This document shows, piece by piece, positions 1 to 5,154 of a stretch of DNA of 5,154 nt. The notes under the pieces are model-generated. The model worked only from the letters and a program-made list of their open reading frames with translations, ran no database searches and was not told the origin of the DNA. Every line of letters starts with the position of its first letter. Position 1 is the stretch's first letter. The stretch lies in contig CALXAS010000095.1 in the NCBI GenBank assembly GCA_944386315.1, forward strand, positions 1 to 5,154. The letters are read 5' to 3'. Position numbers and translations under genes: made by a program. Source of the DNA: an uncultured Clostridia bacterium (GTDB lineage: Bacteria; Bacillota; Clostridia; TANB77; CAG-508).

Positions 1-1613
1 TTATCTTCAAATTCGCCAGATACTTGTTTCATTAGTTCTTTTACATCTAAGATTTCCATATTTAATTTTATATTTCCAGAAGATGCTTTAGAAGCCTCTA
101 CTAAATCTTCTGTTAGTCTTTTTAGTCTTTGTGATTTATTATCTAATACTTCTAAATATTCTTTTGCTTTTTCACTTGGCATTTCTTCTTTTTTTAGCAA
201 GTCTACATAGTTAATAATAGATGTCAGTGGTGTTTTGATGTCATGAGATACATTGGTAATTAATTCTGTTTTCATTCTTTCACTTTTCAAACTTTTTTCT
301 ACTGCACTTGAAAAACCTTTTGCAATATCATTCACATAAGTTGCCATCTGTTTGAATTCTTTATCTAATTTTTGAGTATCCAGAACAACTTCTTCTTTTC
401 CTTCATAAATATCTTTTAGTGCTTGCTCTATTACCTTTATTTGTCTCATATATTGGGCAATTTTATAAAAGGAAAATCCCCAAAAGATTGGTAACAATAT
501 TATCCAGAATCCATCATGGAAGAATAAGACGATAAGGAAACTAATTATAATAATTCCTACATAAACAATGGCTACCTTGCTCATGATAGAGGTATTAGAG
601 AAAATAAGGTTCTCCATATTTCTTTTTATCCAACGATAAATTTTGGCAATCCATAATTCTTTAAATAGTGTTTTTGCTTTTAATCTTTTTATAGTCGTTG
701 TTGCTAAAGTTGCTAAGATGACATAACCAACAAAATAGCTAATGATACTAAGCGATAAAAATACCATATTTAAACTTGTACTTGTTACAGCATTGGCCAC
801 TACCATTACTATTCCTAAAAGGAGAAATGCAATGATACATACTAATTCATAGGAAATTTTATCTAAAGAATTTAAATAAATTCCTTCTACTCCTTTTTTA
901 TGACCTATAGACCAAATTAAGTACGTAACAATTAAGATGAGTAATACACTTGTAATTGGTATAGCATACATTGGAACCTCTTTTAGTCCAATCATAGTGT
1001 CATAAAGTGTTTTTTCTAAATAGTAACCATTTCCTACTTCTACCTGTTCTTCGTCAAAATCAATGTAGAATTCTACTCCCAATTGCTTTAATTGCTCTAA
1101 TTGGTCTAATCCATAATCATAACGTATATTATATTCGTTAATTTTTTCTATGTCGGTTTGTATAGTCTCACCTTCATAATACCAGTAGTATTTTCCTTGT
1201 TTTATATTTTCTATTTCTTGTGCATAATCATCCGTTTTTATATTGGTAAATAACATTTGGTTTTGTCTATCTACAATAATAAAACGAAAATATTGATAAA
1301 ATCCGCTATAGTAATCTGGTGATTGGTAATAAATTTCTTCCTCTCCATCTTGTATTAAAGAATAACTCGTATCACTCACTTGAAAAGGAATATCTCCATA
1401 TATGTTCTCTAGGCTATAATAAATGCTGCGGATTCTTCCATAGTAATTATCTGCAAAATTAGTAGTTTGATAGTAATCATTTACTGTCATATCATAAGTA
1501 TTTTCATTTTGAAAAGATAAATAAACACTACTAAGCAATAATATTAAAAATAAGATAGGTGCTAATACATAGCATAATACTTTTAAACCAGCAGATTGTT
1601 TTAATTTTTCCAC
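1..1613 (-). CDS. Sensor histidine kinase, 3' end cut by window edge
   Basis: Membrane histidine kinase that should autophosphorylate on His and pass phosphate to the response regulator encoded just upstream. The frame is open for 537 codons to the left edge. Start: GTG at 1611-1613, 5 nt after AGGAG (1619-1623) and 14 nt after the regulator's stop. The overlapping ATG at 1614-1616 hits a stop after four codons. Seen: TM1 about residues 11-32; a Tyr-rich extracytoplasmic region about 33-215; further hydrophobic segments about 216-236, 257-277, 281-303, 346-365 and 367-384; a HAMP-like or helical linker 385-440; then the HisKA dimerisation/phosphoacceptor domain with H-box NVSHDIKTPLTSI, phosphoacceptor His457. 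The window ends near residue 537, so the N, G and F boxes of the ATPase domain are not visible. The H-box resembles those of VanS-type kinases, but six membrane segments are more than the usual two. The ligand is unknown. Confidence 0.93.
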   Translation of the reverse strand, partial: MEKLKQSAGLKVLCYVLAPILFLILLLSSVYLSFQNENTYDMTVNDYYQTTNFADNYYGRIRSIYYSLENIYGDIPFQVSDTSYSLIQDGEEEIYYQSPDYYSGFYQYFRFIIVDRQNQMLFTNIKTDDYAQEIENIKQGKYYWYYEGETIQTDIEKINEYNIRYDYGLDQLEQLKQLGVEFYIDFDEEQVEVGNGYYLEKTLYDTMIGLKEVPMYAIPITSVLLILIVTYLIWSIGHKKGVEGIYLNSLDKISYELVCIIAFLLLGIVMVVANAVTSTSLNMVFLSLSIISYFVGYVILATLATTTIKRLKAKTLFKELWIAKIYRWIKRNMENLIFSNTSIMSKVAIVYVGIIIISFLIVLFFHDGFWIILLPIFWGFSFYKIAQYMRQIKVIEQALKDIYEGKEEVVLDTQKLDKEFKQMATYVNDIAKGFSSAVEKSLKSERMKTELITNVSHDIKTPLTSIINYVDLLKKEEMPSEKAKEYLEVLDNKSQRLKRLTEDLVEASKASSGNIKLNMEILDVKELMKQVSGEFED

Positions 1614-1618
1614 ATTTT

Positions 1619-1623
1619 CTCCT
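1619..1623 (-). promoter_or_regulatory. Ribosome binding site deciding the kinase GTG start
   Basis: AGGAG on the minus strand lies 5 nt before GTG (1611-1613), within the 14-nt gap after the response-regulator stop. It selects the GTG because the nearby ATG one base upstream is in a frame that closes almost at once. The short gap implies translational coupling of regulator and kinase. Confidence 0.8.
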
Positions 1624-1627
1624 TTCT

Positions 1628-2335
1628 CTATTCTTCTATTTTTTCTATTTTATATCCAATTCCCCAAATGACTTTTAGATATTTTGGCTCTTTTGGGTTA
1701 ATTTCTATTTTTTCTCGAATGTGCCTTATATGTACAGCAATTAAATTCTCCGCTCCGTAAGCTTCGTCTTCCCATACATTTTCATAAATTTGTTCTATTG
1801 AATATACTTTTCCTTTGTTTTTTAATAAAAACTTTAGAATATTATACTCTGTAGGAGTTAGCTTTACTTCTTTTCCTTCTACTGTTACTTGTTTTGTGCT
1901 GTCATCTATCCTTAACTGTCCACTTTTGTAAATATAGTCTTGTTCTTCTTCCTTTTTACTTAAAGAACCCAAGGAAGTATACCTTCTAATTTGAGAATTC
2001 ACTCTTGCAATTAGTTCCAATGGATTAAAAGGTTTTGTAATATAGTCATCTGCTCCTGTATTTAAGCCTTCTATTTTATCATAATCTTCTGATTTCGCAG
2101 AAAGCATAATAATAGGAATTCCCTTCTCTTTTCTTACCTCTTTGGCTACTTGCATACCATCCATTTCCGGCATCATAATATCCAGTATTAGCAAATGAAT
2201 TTCTTTTTCTTTAATAATTTGCATCGCTTGCTTTCCATTATAAGCTTTTTCTATTTCATATCCTTCTCTACTCAAATAAATTTCAATTGCTTTTACAATT
2301 TCTTTATCATCATCACATATTAAAATACGGTACAT
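1628..2335 (-). CDS. OmpR/PhoB-family response regulator (VanR-like subgroup)
   Basis: DNA-binding response regulator, 235 aa from the start chosen here. Receiver domain about residues 1-118: acidic pocket D8/D9, phosphoacceptor D52 in LILDIMMPEMDG, switch residue S79, and K101 in ADDYITKPF. A charged linker (about 120-136) leads to a C-terminal winged helix (about 137-233) with LTPTEYNIL, the recognition-helix region AVHIRHIREKI and the wing motif VIWGIGYKIE. The stretch YITKPFNPLELIARV and the VHIRH..REK motif are very close to VanR as I remember it, so a VanR-like grouping is likely. No vancomycin-resistance genes are present, so I assign no target. Start: an upstream in-frame ATG at 2357-2359 would add eight residues but has no Shine-Dalgarno and coincides with the predicted transcription start. 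The ATG at 2333-2335 has AAAGGGG 8 nt upstream and begins MYRILICDDD, as typical for the family. It is followed by its partner kinase. Confidence 0.95.
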   Translation of the reverse strand: MYRILICDDDKEIVKAIEIYLSREGYEIEKAYNGKQAMQIIKEKEIHLLILDIMMPEMDGMQVAKEVRKEKGIPIIMLSAKSEDYDKIEGLNTGADDYITKPFNPLELIARVNSQIRRYTSLGSLSKKEEEQDYIYKSGQLRIDDSTKQVTVEGKEVKLTPTEYNILKFLLKNKGKVYSIEQIYENVWEDEAYGAENLIAVHIRHIREKIEINPKEPKYLKVIWGIGYKIEKIEE

Positions 2336-2343
2336 TTCTTTTG

Positions 2344-2350
2344 CCCCTTT
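2344..2350 (-). promoter_or_regulatory. Ribosome binding site supporting the shorter regulator start
   Basis: AAAGGGG on the minus strand ends 8 nt before ATG 2333-2335. No comparable site precedes the upstream in-frame ATG at 2357-2359. This favours the 235-residue over the 243-residue product. Confidence 0.7.
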
Positions 2351-2364
2351 CTTAGACATTTTCT

Positions 2365-2392
2365 AGTATAGCATAGTTTTCTTAAGAACCAA
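2365..2392 (-). promoter_or_regulatory. Predicted extended -10 promoter of the two-component operon
   Basis: On the minus strand, TTGGTT (2387-2392, weak -35, 3 of 6 consensus) is separated by 16 nt from TATACT (2365-2370, -10). TG lies one base upstream of the -10 box, giving an extended -10. Transcription would start at about 2357-2359. The spacer holds the palindrome TTCTTAAGAA (2379-2388). The weak -35 box fits a promoter that needs an activator. Confidence 0.6.
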
Positions 2393-2398
2393 GTATAA

Positions 2399-2416
2399 AT
2401 TTTATTAACATTTTAT
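2399..2416 (-). promoter_or_regulatory. Candidate response-regulator binding site: 11-bp-phased direct repeat
   Basis: ATAAAAT occurs twice on the minus strand, at 2410-2416 and 2399-2405, exactly 11 bp apart. That is the half-site spacing known for OmpR/PhoB-family dimers. The pair ends 6 bp upstream of the predicted -35 box, about -41 to -58 relative to the predicted start, a usual activator position. The AT-rich context makes chance possible, and binding by the regulator encoded here is inference. Confidence 0.35.
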
Positions 2417-2429
2417 GAATGCGAACATC

Positions 2430-2455
2430 TGCCAAAAAAACTACCCCTTTTGGCA
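2430..2455. repeat. 8-bp perfect inverted repeat upstream of the regulator promoter
   Basis: TGCCAAAA (2430-2437) and TTTTGGCA (2448-2455) are perfect inverted copies separated by 10 nt. No T-run follows in either direction, so alone it is not a terminator. It may compete with the overlapping terminator stem, or be a DNA dyad for a regulator, centred about 85 bp upstream of the predicted start. Confidence 0.5.
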
Positions 2456-2468
2456 TTACATCAAAGGG
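2434..2468 (-). terminator. Possible intrinsic terminator after the transporter gene
   Basis: Reading the minus strand, CCCTTT (2463-2468) can pair with AAAGGG (2445-2450). Four bases later comes a run of seven T (2434-2440). The stem is only 6 bp with a 12-nt loop, so it is modest. Two other stems overlap it: AGGG/CCCT at 2465-2468/2474-2477, and the 8-bp TGCCAAAA/TTTTGGCA at 2430-2437/2448-2455. It lies between the transporter's stop and the regulator promoter, where a terminator is expected. Confidence 0.4.
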
Positions 2469-2476
2469 AAAAGCCC

Positions 2477-2505
2477 TGAACTTTAAGGAACGTCCCTATT
2501 GTTCA
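2477..2505. repeat. 29-nt hairpin element, copy 1 (overlaps transporter 3' end)
   Basis: Arms TGAAC (2477-2481) and GTTCA (2501-2505) are perfect inverted repeats around a 19-nt centre. The first 17 nt of that centre, TTTAAGGAACGTCCCTA, are identical to the centre of the copy at 4609-4637. On the minus strand the core GGGACGTTCC is itself a near-palindrome. This copy encodes the last residues (NNRDVP) and the TAA stop of the transporter. Similar GGGACGTTCC hairpins recur between genes in Clostridia as I remember them, so a REP/MITE-like dispersed repeat is the best guess. Confidence 0.7.
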
Positions 2506-3631
2506 AAGCTTTTATTTTTCTACTGCGGTAGTCTATATATTCATCTAAAGACACTTTTATAATAGCACTTATTGGTACGGATAAGAAGATTCCTAACATT
2601 CCAAAGTAAGCACCTCCCACTGTTACTGCAAATATGACTAACAATGGATTTATTTTTAAGGAGTTTCCTACTATTTTTGGGTTAATAATATTAGCATCCA
2701 CTTGCTGTAAGATGATAACCACTATTAACATTAGAATGGTTTGTTCTATTCCTCCTGTGAAGAAGGTAATAATTCCTGCTATTACTACTGCTATAATAGC
2801 TCCAATATATGGTATCATATTGAATAGTCCTATCATAAATCCCAATAATGGCGCATATTTTACTCCCATGATACTCATAGCAATGGAGGTAAGTATTCCT
2901 ACCACAATAGCATCTATGAATTGCCCTGCTAAAAATTTGAAAAATATTTGATTAGAGCGGTTAAAATATTTATCCATATTTCTATAAATTTGAGGCTTAA
3001 AGGTTACTCCTGCTAGTTTTTTAAAGAATTGTATAATGCTTCTTCTACTAATTAATAAATATACGGACACGATAATGGCCACAAAAGTATTCACAATGCC
3101 ATTTGCAAAACTAACTGCTCCCTGCAAATATTGTGTTAAGGCTTCTACATTTAAAATTTCTTTGATATCTATGTTTTGAATAGCATTCATAATTCCTGTC
3201 ATTACATTTGTTTTAAAGAAGTTATCTTCTGGCAAATTGTTGATTGCACTAACTGCCATATCGTAATAGGTATGGAAATTATTAGCTAAATCTATAACAC
3301 TATCTATAATTGGTGGAATAATCCATGTAAATAACAATATAATTAACAACAAAGTAATAAGATATACTGTAATGACACTAAATGTTCTTGCTTTTTTGCG
3401 AACCCATTTATTTTTTGTTTTTTTATAGAACTCTTCTACTTTCCTGCATGGCAAGTATAAGATATAGGCAATTAAAAGTCCTATAAAAAATGGTGCTAGC
3501 ACTTGGAATAGAGTACCAATCCAGTTTGTAATTTCTCCAAAATTATCAAATATTTTATAGACAAAAATGACAGCTACAGCAAAAGTAAACCAATACAGCC
3601 ATTTTGTCCATGTTCTAGGCTTTTTTTCCAA
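2483..3631 (-). CDS. AI-2E family (PerM/UPF0118) membrane transporter
   Basis: Polytopic inner-membrane protein, 382 aa from the start chosen here. Family members have been linked to autoinducer-2 export or Na+/H+ antiport, but the substrate here cannot be told from sequence. Hydrophobic segments: about 9-27, 35-60, 85-110, 175-195, two or three within 230-285, about 290-310 and 325-357. A soluble stretch at about 112-170 separates the early from the later helices. Hallmarks: LLGFMIGLFNMIPYIGA and QQVDANIINPKIVG, then a Gly-rich last segment with GGAYFGMLGIFLSVP. Start: TTG at 3629-3631, 9 nt after AAGGAG, leaving 20 nt after the nuclease stop. The longer frame from TTG 3683-3685 would overlap the nuclease by 34 nt and has only a weak upstream site. 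The last residues and stop lie inside the 29-nt repeat at 2477-2505. Probably co-transcribed with the nuclease. Confidence 0.9.
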   Translation of the reverse strand: MEKKPRTWTKWLYWFTFAVAVIFVYKIFDNFGEITNWIGTLFQVLAPFFIGLLIAYILYLPCRKVEEFYKKTKNKWVRKKARTFSVITVYLITLLLIILLFTWIIPPIIDSVIDLANNFHTYYDMAVSAINNLPEDNFFKTNVMTGIMNAIQNIDIKEILNVEALTQYLQGAVSFANGIVNTFVAIIVSVYLLISRRSIIQFFKKLAGVTFKPQIYRNMDKYFNRSNQIFFKFLAGQFIDAIVVGILTSIAMSIMGVKYAPLLGFMIGLFNMIPYIGAIIAVVIAGIITFFTGGIEQTILMLIVVIILQQVDANIINPKIVGNSLKINPLLVIFAVTVGGAYFGMLGIFLSVPISAIIKVSLDEYIDYRSRKIKALNNRDVP

Positions 3632-3640
3632 TTCTCTTCT

Positions 3641-3646
3641 CTCCTT
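3641..3646 (-). promoter_or_regulatory. Ribosome binding site deciding the transporter TTG start
   Basis: AAGGAG on the minus strand, 9 nt before TTG 3629-3631, lies in the 20-nt gap after the nuclease stop (3652-3654). It supports the shorter 382-residue product over a 400-residue version that would overlap the nuclease gene. Confidence 0.7.
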
Positions 3647-3651
3647 ATTCT

Positions 3652-4410
3652 TTAAAGATTTTCTATTTCTATACCAACTGGGCAATGGTCGCTTCCCATT
3701 ACCTCCGCATAGATTTTACTATCTTTTATTTTGTTTTCTAATCGTTTCGATACAATAAAATAATCGATTCTCCATCCTACGTTTTTTTCTCTTGCATGAA
3801 ACATATAGGACCACCAAGTATAAGCATCTGTCTTTTCTGGATATAAATAACGAAAGGTATCTGTAAATCCAGAGGATAGCAATGCCGTCATTTTATTTCT
3901 TTCTTCATCCGTAAATCCTGCACTATGATGATTGGTTCCTGGATTTTTTAAGTCTATCTCCTCATGTGCCACATTAAAATCTCCACAATAAATGACTGGT
4001 TTTTTCTTATCTAAATTTATTAGATATTCTCGAATAGTATCTTCCCAAACCATACGATAGTCTAATCTCTCTAATTCTCTTTTGGAATTTGGTGTATAAC
4101 AATCTACAAAATAGAAATTTTCGTATTCTAGTGTGATAACTCTTCCTTCTGTGTCATGCTCTTCTACTCCTATTCCATAGGTTACTTGCAATGGTTTCTT
4201 TTTAGTGAATATGGCTGTTCCGGAATATCCTTTTTTTATAGCACTATTCCAATATTGTTCATATCCTTCTAATGCAAGGCTTACCTGTCCTTCTTGTAAT
4301 TTGGTCTCTTGCAGTGCAAAAATATCGGCATCTATTTCTTGGAAAAAGTCCATAAATCCTTTATTTAAAGCTGCTCTTAATCCATTTACATTCCATGATA
4401 TGCATTTCAT
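3652..4410 (-). CDS. xth: Exodeoxyribonuclease III / class II AP endonuclease
   Basis: Mg-dependent base-excision-repair nuclease (ExoA/Xth). It cuts DNA at abasic sites and trims blocked 3' ends in the cytoplasm. The 252-aa product matches the usual length of Firmicute ExoA. The whole endonuclease/exonuclease/phosphatase fold is present with its catalytic set: N7 (SWNVNGLRA), metal ligand E35 (LQETK), Y105 (YTPNS), D144 and N146 (CGDFNVAH), D216 (WRIDYF), and D241/H242 in the terminal GSDHCPV motif. Nothing is missing, so it should be active. Start: ATG 4408-4410 begins MKCISWNVNG as in the family and follows GGAGG (4422-4426) by 11 nt. An in-frame ATG at 4426-4428 would add six residues but has only a weak upstream site and overlaps this GGAGG. 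Expressed from a predicted promoter at 4487-4515, with the transporter gene 20 nt downstream. Confidence 0.97.
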   Translation of the reverse strand: MKCISWNVNGLRAALNKGFMDFFQEIDADIFALQETKLQEGQVSLALEGYEQYWNSAIKKGYSGTAIFTKKKPLQVTYGIGVEEHDTEGRVITLEYENFYFVDCYTPNSKRELERLDYRMVWEDTIREYLINLDKKKPVIYCGDFNVAHEEIDLKNPGTNHHSAGFTDEERNKMTALLSSGFTDTFRYLYPEKTDAYTWWSYMFHAREKNVGWRIDYFIVSKRLENKIKDSKIYAEVMGSDHCPVGIEIENL

Positions 4411-4421
4411 GCTTTCTTTAT

Positions 4422-4426
4422 CCTCC
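4422..4426 (-). promoter_or_regulatory. Ribosome binding site for the nuclease
   Basis: GGAGG on the minus strand ends 11 nt before ATG 4408-4410, slightly longer than ideal spacing. It partly overlaps the alternative upstream ATG (4426-4428), which argues that the downstream ATG is the real start. Confidence 0.6.
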
Positions 4427-4486
4427 ATTATATTCTCTTACTATTTCTCTCATACTAGCTTTGACAATATGCTTTTTTCTGTTTTT

Positions 4487-4515
4487 ATTTTACTATAAAA
4501 CGGTAGATAAATCAA
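4487..4515 (-). promoter_or_regulatory. Predicted housekeeping promoter of the nuclease-transporter operon
   Basis: On the minus strand, TTGATT (4510-4515, 4 of 6 matches to the -35 consensus) and TAAAAT (4487-4492, 5 of 6 matches to the -10 consensus) are separated by 17 nt. Transcription would begin near 4480, giving a leader of about 70 nt. It lies downstream of the terminator of the preceding gene, where a new promoter is needed. Confidence 0.5.
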
Positions 4516-4564
4516 TATTTATACAAAATGTCGTATATTTTCGTTGTTTTAATGTTATGCTACC

Positions 4565-4598
4565 AAAAAAATAACTCTAGGATAATCCTAAAGCTATT
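4565..4598 (-). terminator. Strong intrinsic terminator of the G5/3D protein gene
   Basis: On the minus strand a 13-bp stem (4586-4598 pairing with 4570-4582, two G-U pairs, 3-nt loop) is followed by a run of seven T, the last two of which overlap the stem base (4565-4571). On the plus strand the same stem is followed by five T, so it may work in both directions. It ends 40 nt after the stop of the 3D-domain gene and separates it from the nuclease transcription unit. Confidence 0.88.
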
Positions 4599-4608
4599 TT
4601 TCCTTATT

Positions 4609-4637
4609 TGCAATTTAAGGAACGTCCCTAAATTGCA
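4609..4637. repeat. 29-nt hairpin element, copy 2 (abuts the 3D protein stop)
   Basis: Arms TGCAA (4609-4613) and TTGCA (4633-4637) flank a 19-nt centre that starts TTTAAGGAACGTCCCTA, as in the copy at 2477-2505. In this copy the pairing continues inward to a 9-bp stem, TGCAATTTA/TAAATTGCA (4609-4617/4629-4637). The element starts on the base after the stop codon (4638-4640) of the upstream gene and lies before the intrinsic terminator. Confidence 0.75.
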
Positions 4638-5154
4638 TTAAAATTCATATATATAACATTCTAAATTTCTTCTACCAAATTGTAAACATTCGCTATGAGT
4701 CGACATGAAAATGTCTATTTTATTATTGGAAATGGCTCCTCCTCTATCTTGTACTACAAACCATCCTCCATTTGGCTTATTTTTAAAATATGGAATATAA
4801 ATAATCGTTCCTATTTTATAGCCTTTTCCTGCTGCAATAGTATACCATGGAGATGCTTTTGCTCCTGAAGAAGTAATTCCATTTGTTTTTCCACAACATT
4901 TTACACAAGCATCATAAGCAGATGTGTTCATTGTTTTTACAGTTGGTGTAATGCCTTCTACTTTTTTAGCTAAACTAGAAGAAGCTGTAAGTGCAGGATT
5001 GGTAGTTGCAGTTCTTTCTGCACCTCTTGATGTTACTTGCACAGTTCTTACTTGTACAATTTTATCTACTGGTTCTTTTATGATAGTAGAACAGATTTCT
5101 GTTCTTTCTATTTCTACATCATTTTGATATTTTACTTTATATTTTACTTCTTTT
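4638..5154 (-). CDS. G5 and 3D domain secreted cell-wall protein, 5' end cut by window edge
   Basis: C-terminal 171 residues of a YabE/RpfB-like extracellular protein. The frame is open to the right edge, so the true start and signal peptide lie outside; the in-frame GTG at 5040-5042 is internal. Fragment residues 3-37 fit the second half of a G5 domain: alternating V/Y strands, then IIKEPVDKIVQVRT, a near match to the usual EPV..I...GT ending. Residues about 40-72 form a Ser/Thr/Ala-rich linker. The 3D domain (about 78-171) has AYDACVKCCGK, NGITSSG, IGTIIYIPYF, VVQDRGGAI and KIDIFMSTHSEC, then FGRR. The 3D fold is a double-psi barrel related to lytic transglycosylase MltA, so a peptidoglycan-cleaving role is inferred. 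The Asp of QDRGGAI and of KIDIF are present, but the expected first Asp of the trio is Gly (TIAAGKG). A CxxCC motif is present. A terminator follows at 4565-4598. Confidence 0.9.
   Translation of the reverse strand, partial: KEVKYKVKYQNDVEIERTEICSTIIKEPVDKIVQVRTVQVTSRGAERTATTNPALTASSSLAKKVEGITPTVKTMNTSAYDACVKCCGKTNGITSSGAKASPWYTIAAGKGYKIGTIIYIPYFKNKPNGGWFVVQDRGGAISNNKIDIFMSTHSECLQFGRRNLECYIYEF

Noticed and set aside
1..3. TTA at the left edge looking like a stop codon for the kinase
   Set aside because: The kinase frame has codons at 3-5, 6-8 and so on, so this triplet is out of frame and the gene continues beyond the window.
1628..2335. Naming the two-component pair vanR/vanS
   Set aside because: The regulator resembles VanR, but the kinase has a different membrane layout and no vanHAX-type genes are in view; similarity of this subgroup does not establish the role.
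2634..2951. Plus-strand open frame of about 105 codons
   Set aside because: It lies antisense inside the transporter gene, whose protein has clear family motifs. The plus-strand product matches nothing and has no supporting start signals.
3567..3758. Plus-strand open frame across the nuclease-transporter junction
   Set aside because: It is antisense to two well-supported genes and shows no recognisable domain.
4461..4466. Perfect TTGACA -35 hexamer on the plus strand
   Set aside because: At 16-18 nt spacing there is no good -10 box (TTTATT is the nearest), and no plus-strand gene follows.
4205..4498. Plus-strand open frame opposite the nuclease 5' end
   Set aside because: It is a shadow of the nuclease coding frame and promoter region; the translated sequence has no family features.
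2477..4637. Reading the two repeat copies as CRISPR repeats or as ends of one insertion sequence
   Set aside because: They are over 2 kb apart in the same orientation. The nuclease and transporter genes lie between them, rather than spacers or a transposase.
4924..5127. Plus-strand open frame opposite the G5/3D protein
   Set aside because: The minus-strand frame encodes recognisable G5 and 3D domains, so this is an antisense artefact.

Overview
The window is AT-rich, with A/T-ending codons, strong AGGAG/GGAGG-type ribosome binding sites, and GTG and TTG as well as ATG starts. Together with the protein families this points to a low-GC Firmicute, most likely a member of the Clostridia. No rRNA, tRNA, CRISPR array or transposase gene is visible. 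All five genes I can support lie on the minus strand, so transcription runs from high to low coordinates.

Layout in the direction of transcription. (1) 5154-4638: the 3' part of a secreted cell-wall protein, with the end of a G5 domain, a Ser/Thr/Ala-rich linker and a C-terminal 3D domain (YabE/RpfB-like architecture). It runs off the right edge and is followed by a strong intrinsic terminator (4565-4598). (2) 4410-3652: exodeoxyribonuclease III/AP endonuclease with its own predicted promoter at about 4487-4515. (3) 3631-2483: an AI-2E/PerM-family membrane transporter 20 nt downstream, probably co-transcribed with the nuclease and starting at TTG. (4) 2335-1628: an OmpR/PhoB-type response regulator most like the VanR subgroup, behind an extended -10 promoter. 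(5) 1613 to beyond position 1: its partner sensor histidine kinase, which starts at GTG 14 nt after the regulator and is cut by the left edge before its ATP-binding domain. The two form a two-component operon. An 11-bp-phased direct repeat just upstream of the regulator promoter is a candidate autoregulatory site.

The most unusual feature is a pair of 29-nt elements at 2477-2505 and 4609-4637. Each has a 19-nt core (17 nt identical) flanked by 5-nt arms. The arms differ between the copies but are perfectly self-complementary in each. Both copies sit at the 3' end of a gene: one supplies the last codons and stop of the transporter, and the other begins on the base after the stop of the 3D protein. 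They look like a small dispersed hairpin or REP/MITE-like family.

The rest of the window is conventional housekeeping and signalling sequence. I see no clear evidence of a new multi-gene system. The 3D domain has glycine where the first of the family's three aspartates is expected, and the kinase has an unusually membrane-rich input region.
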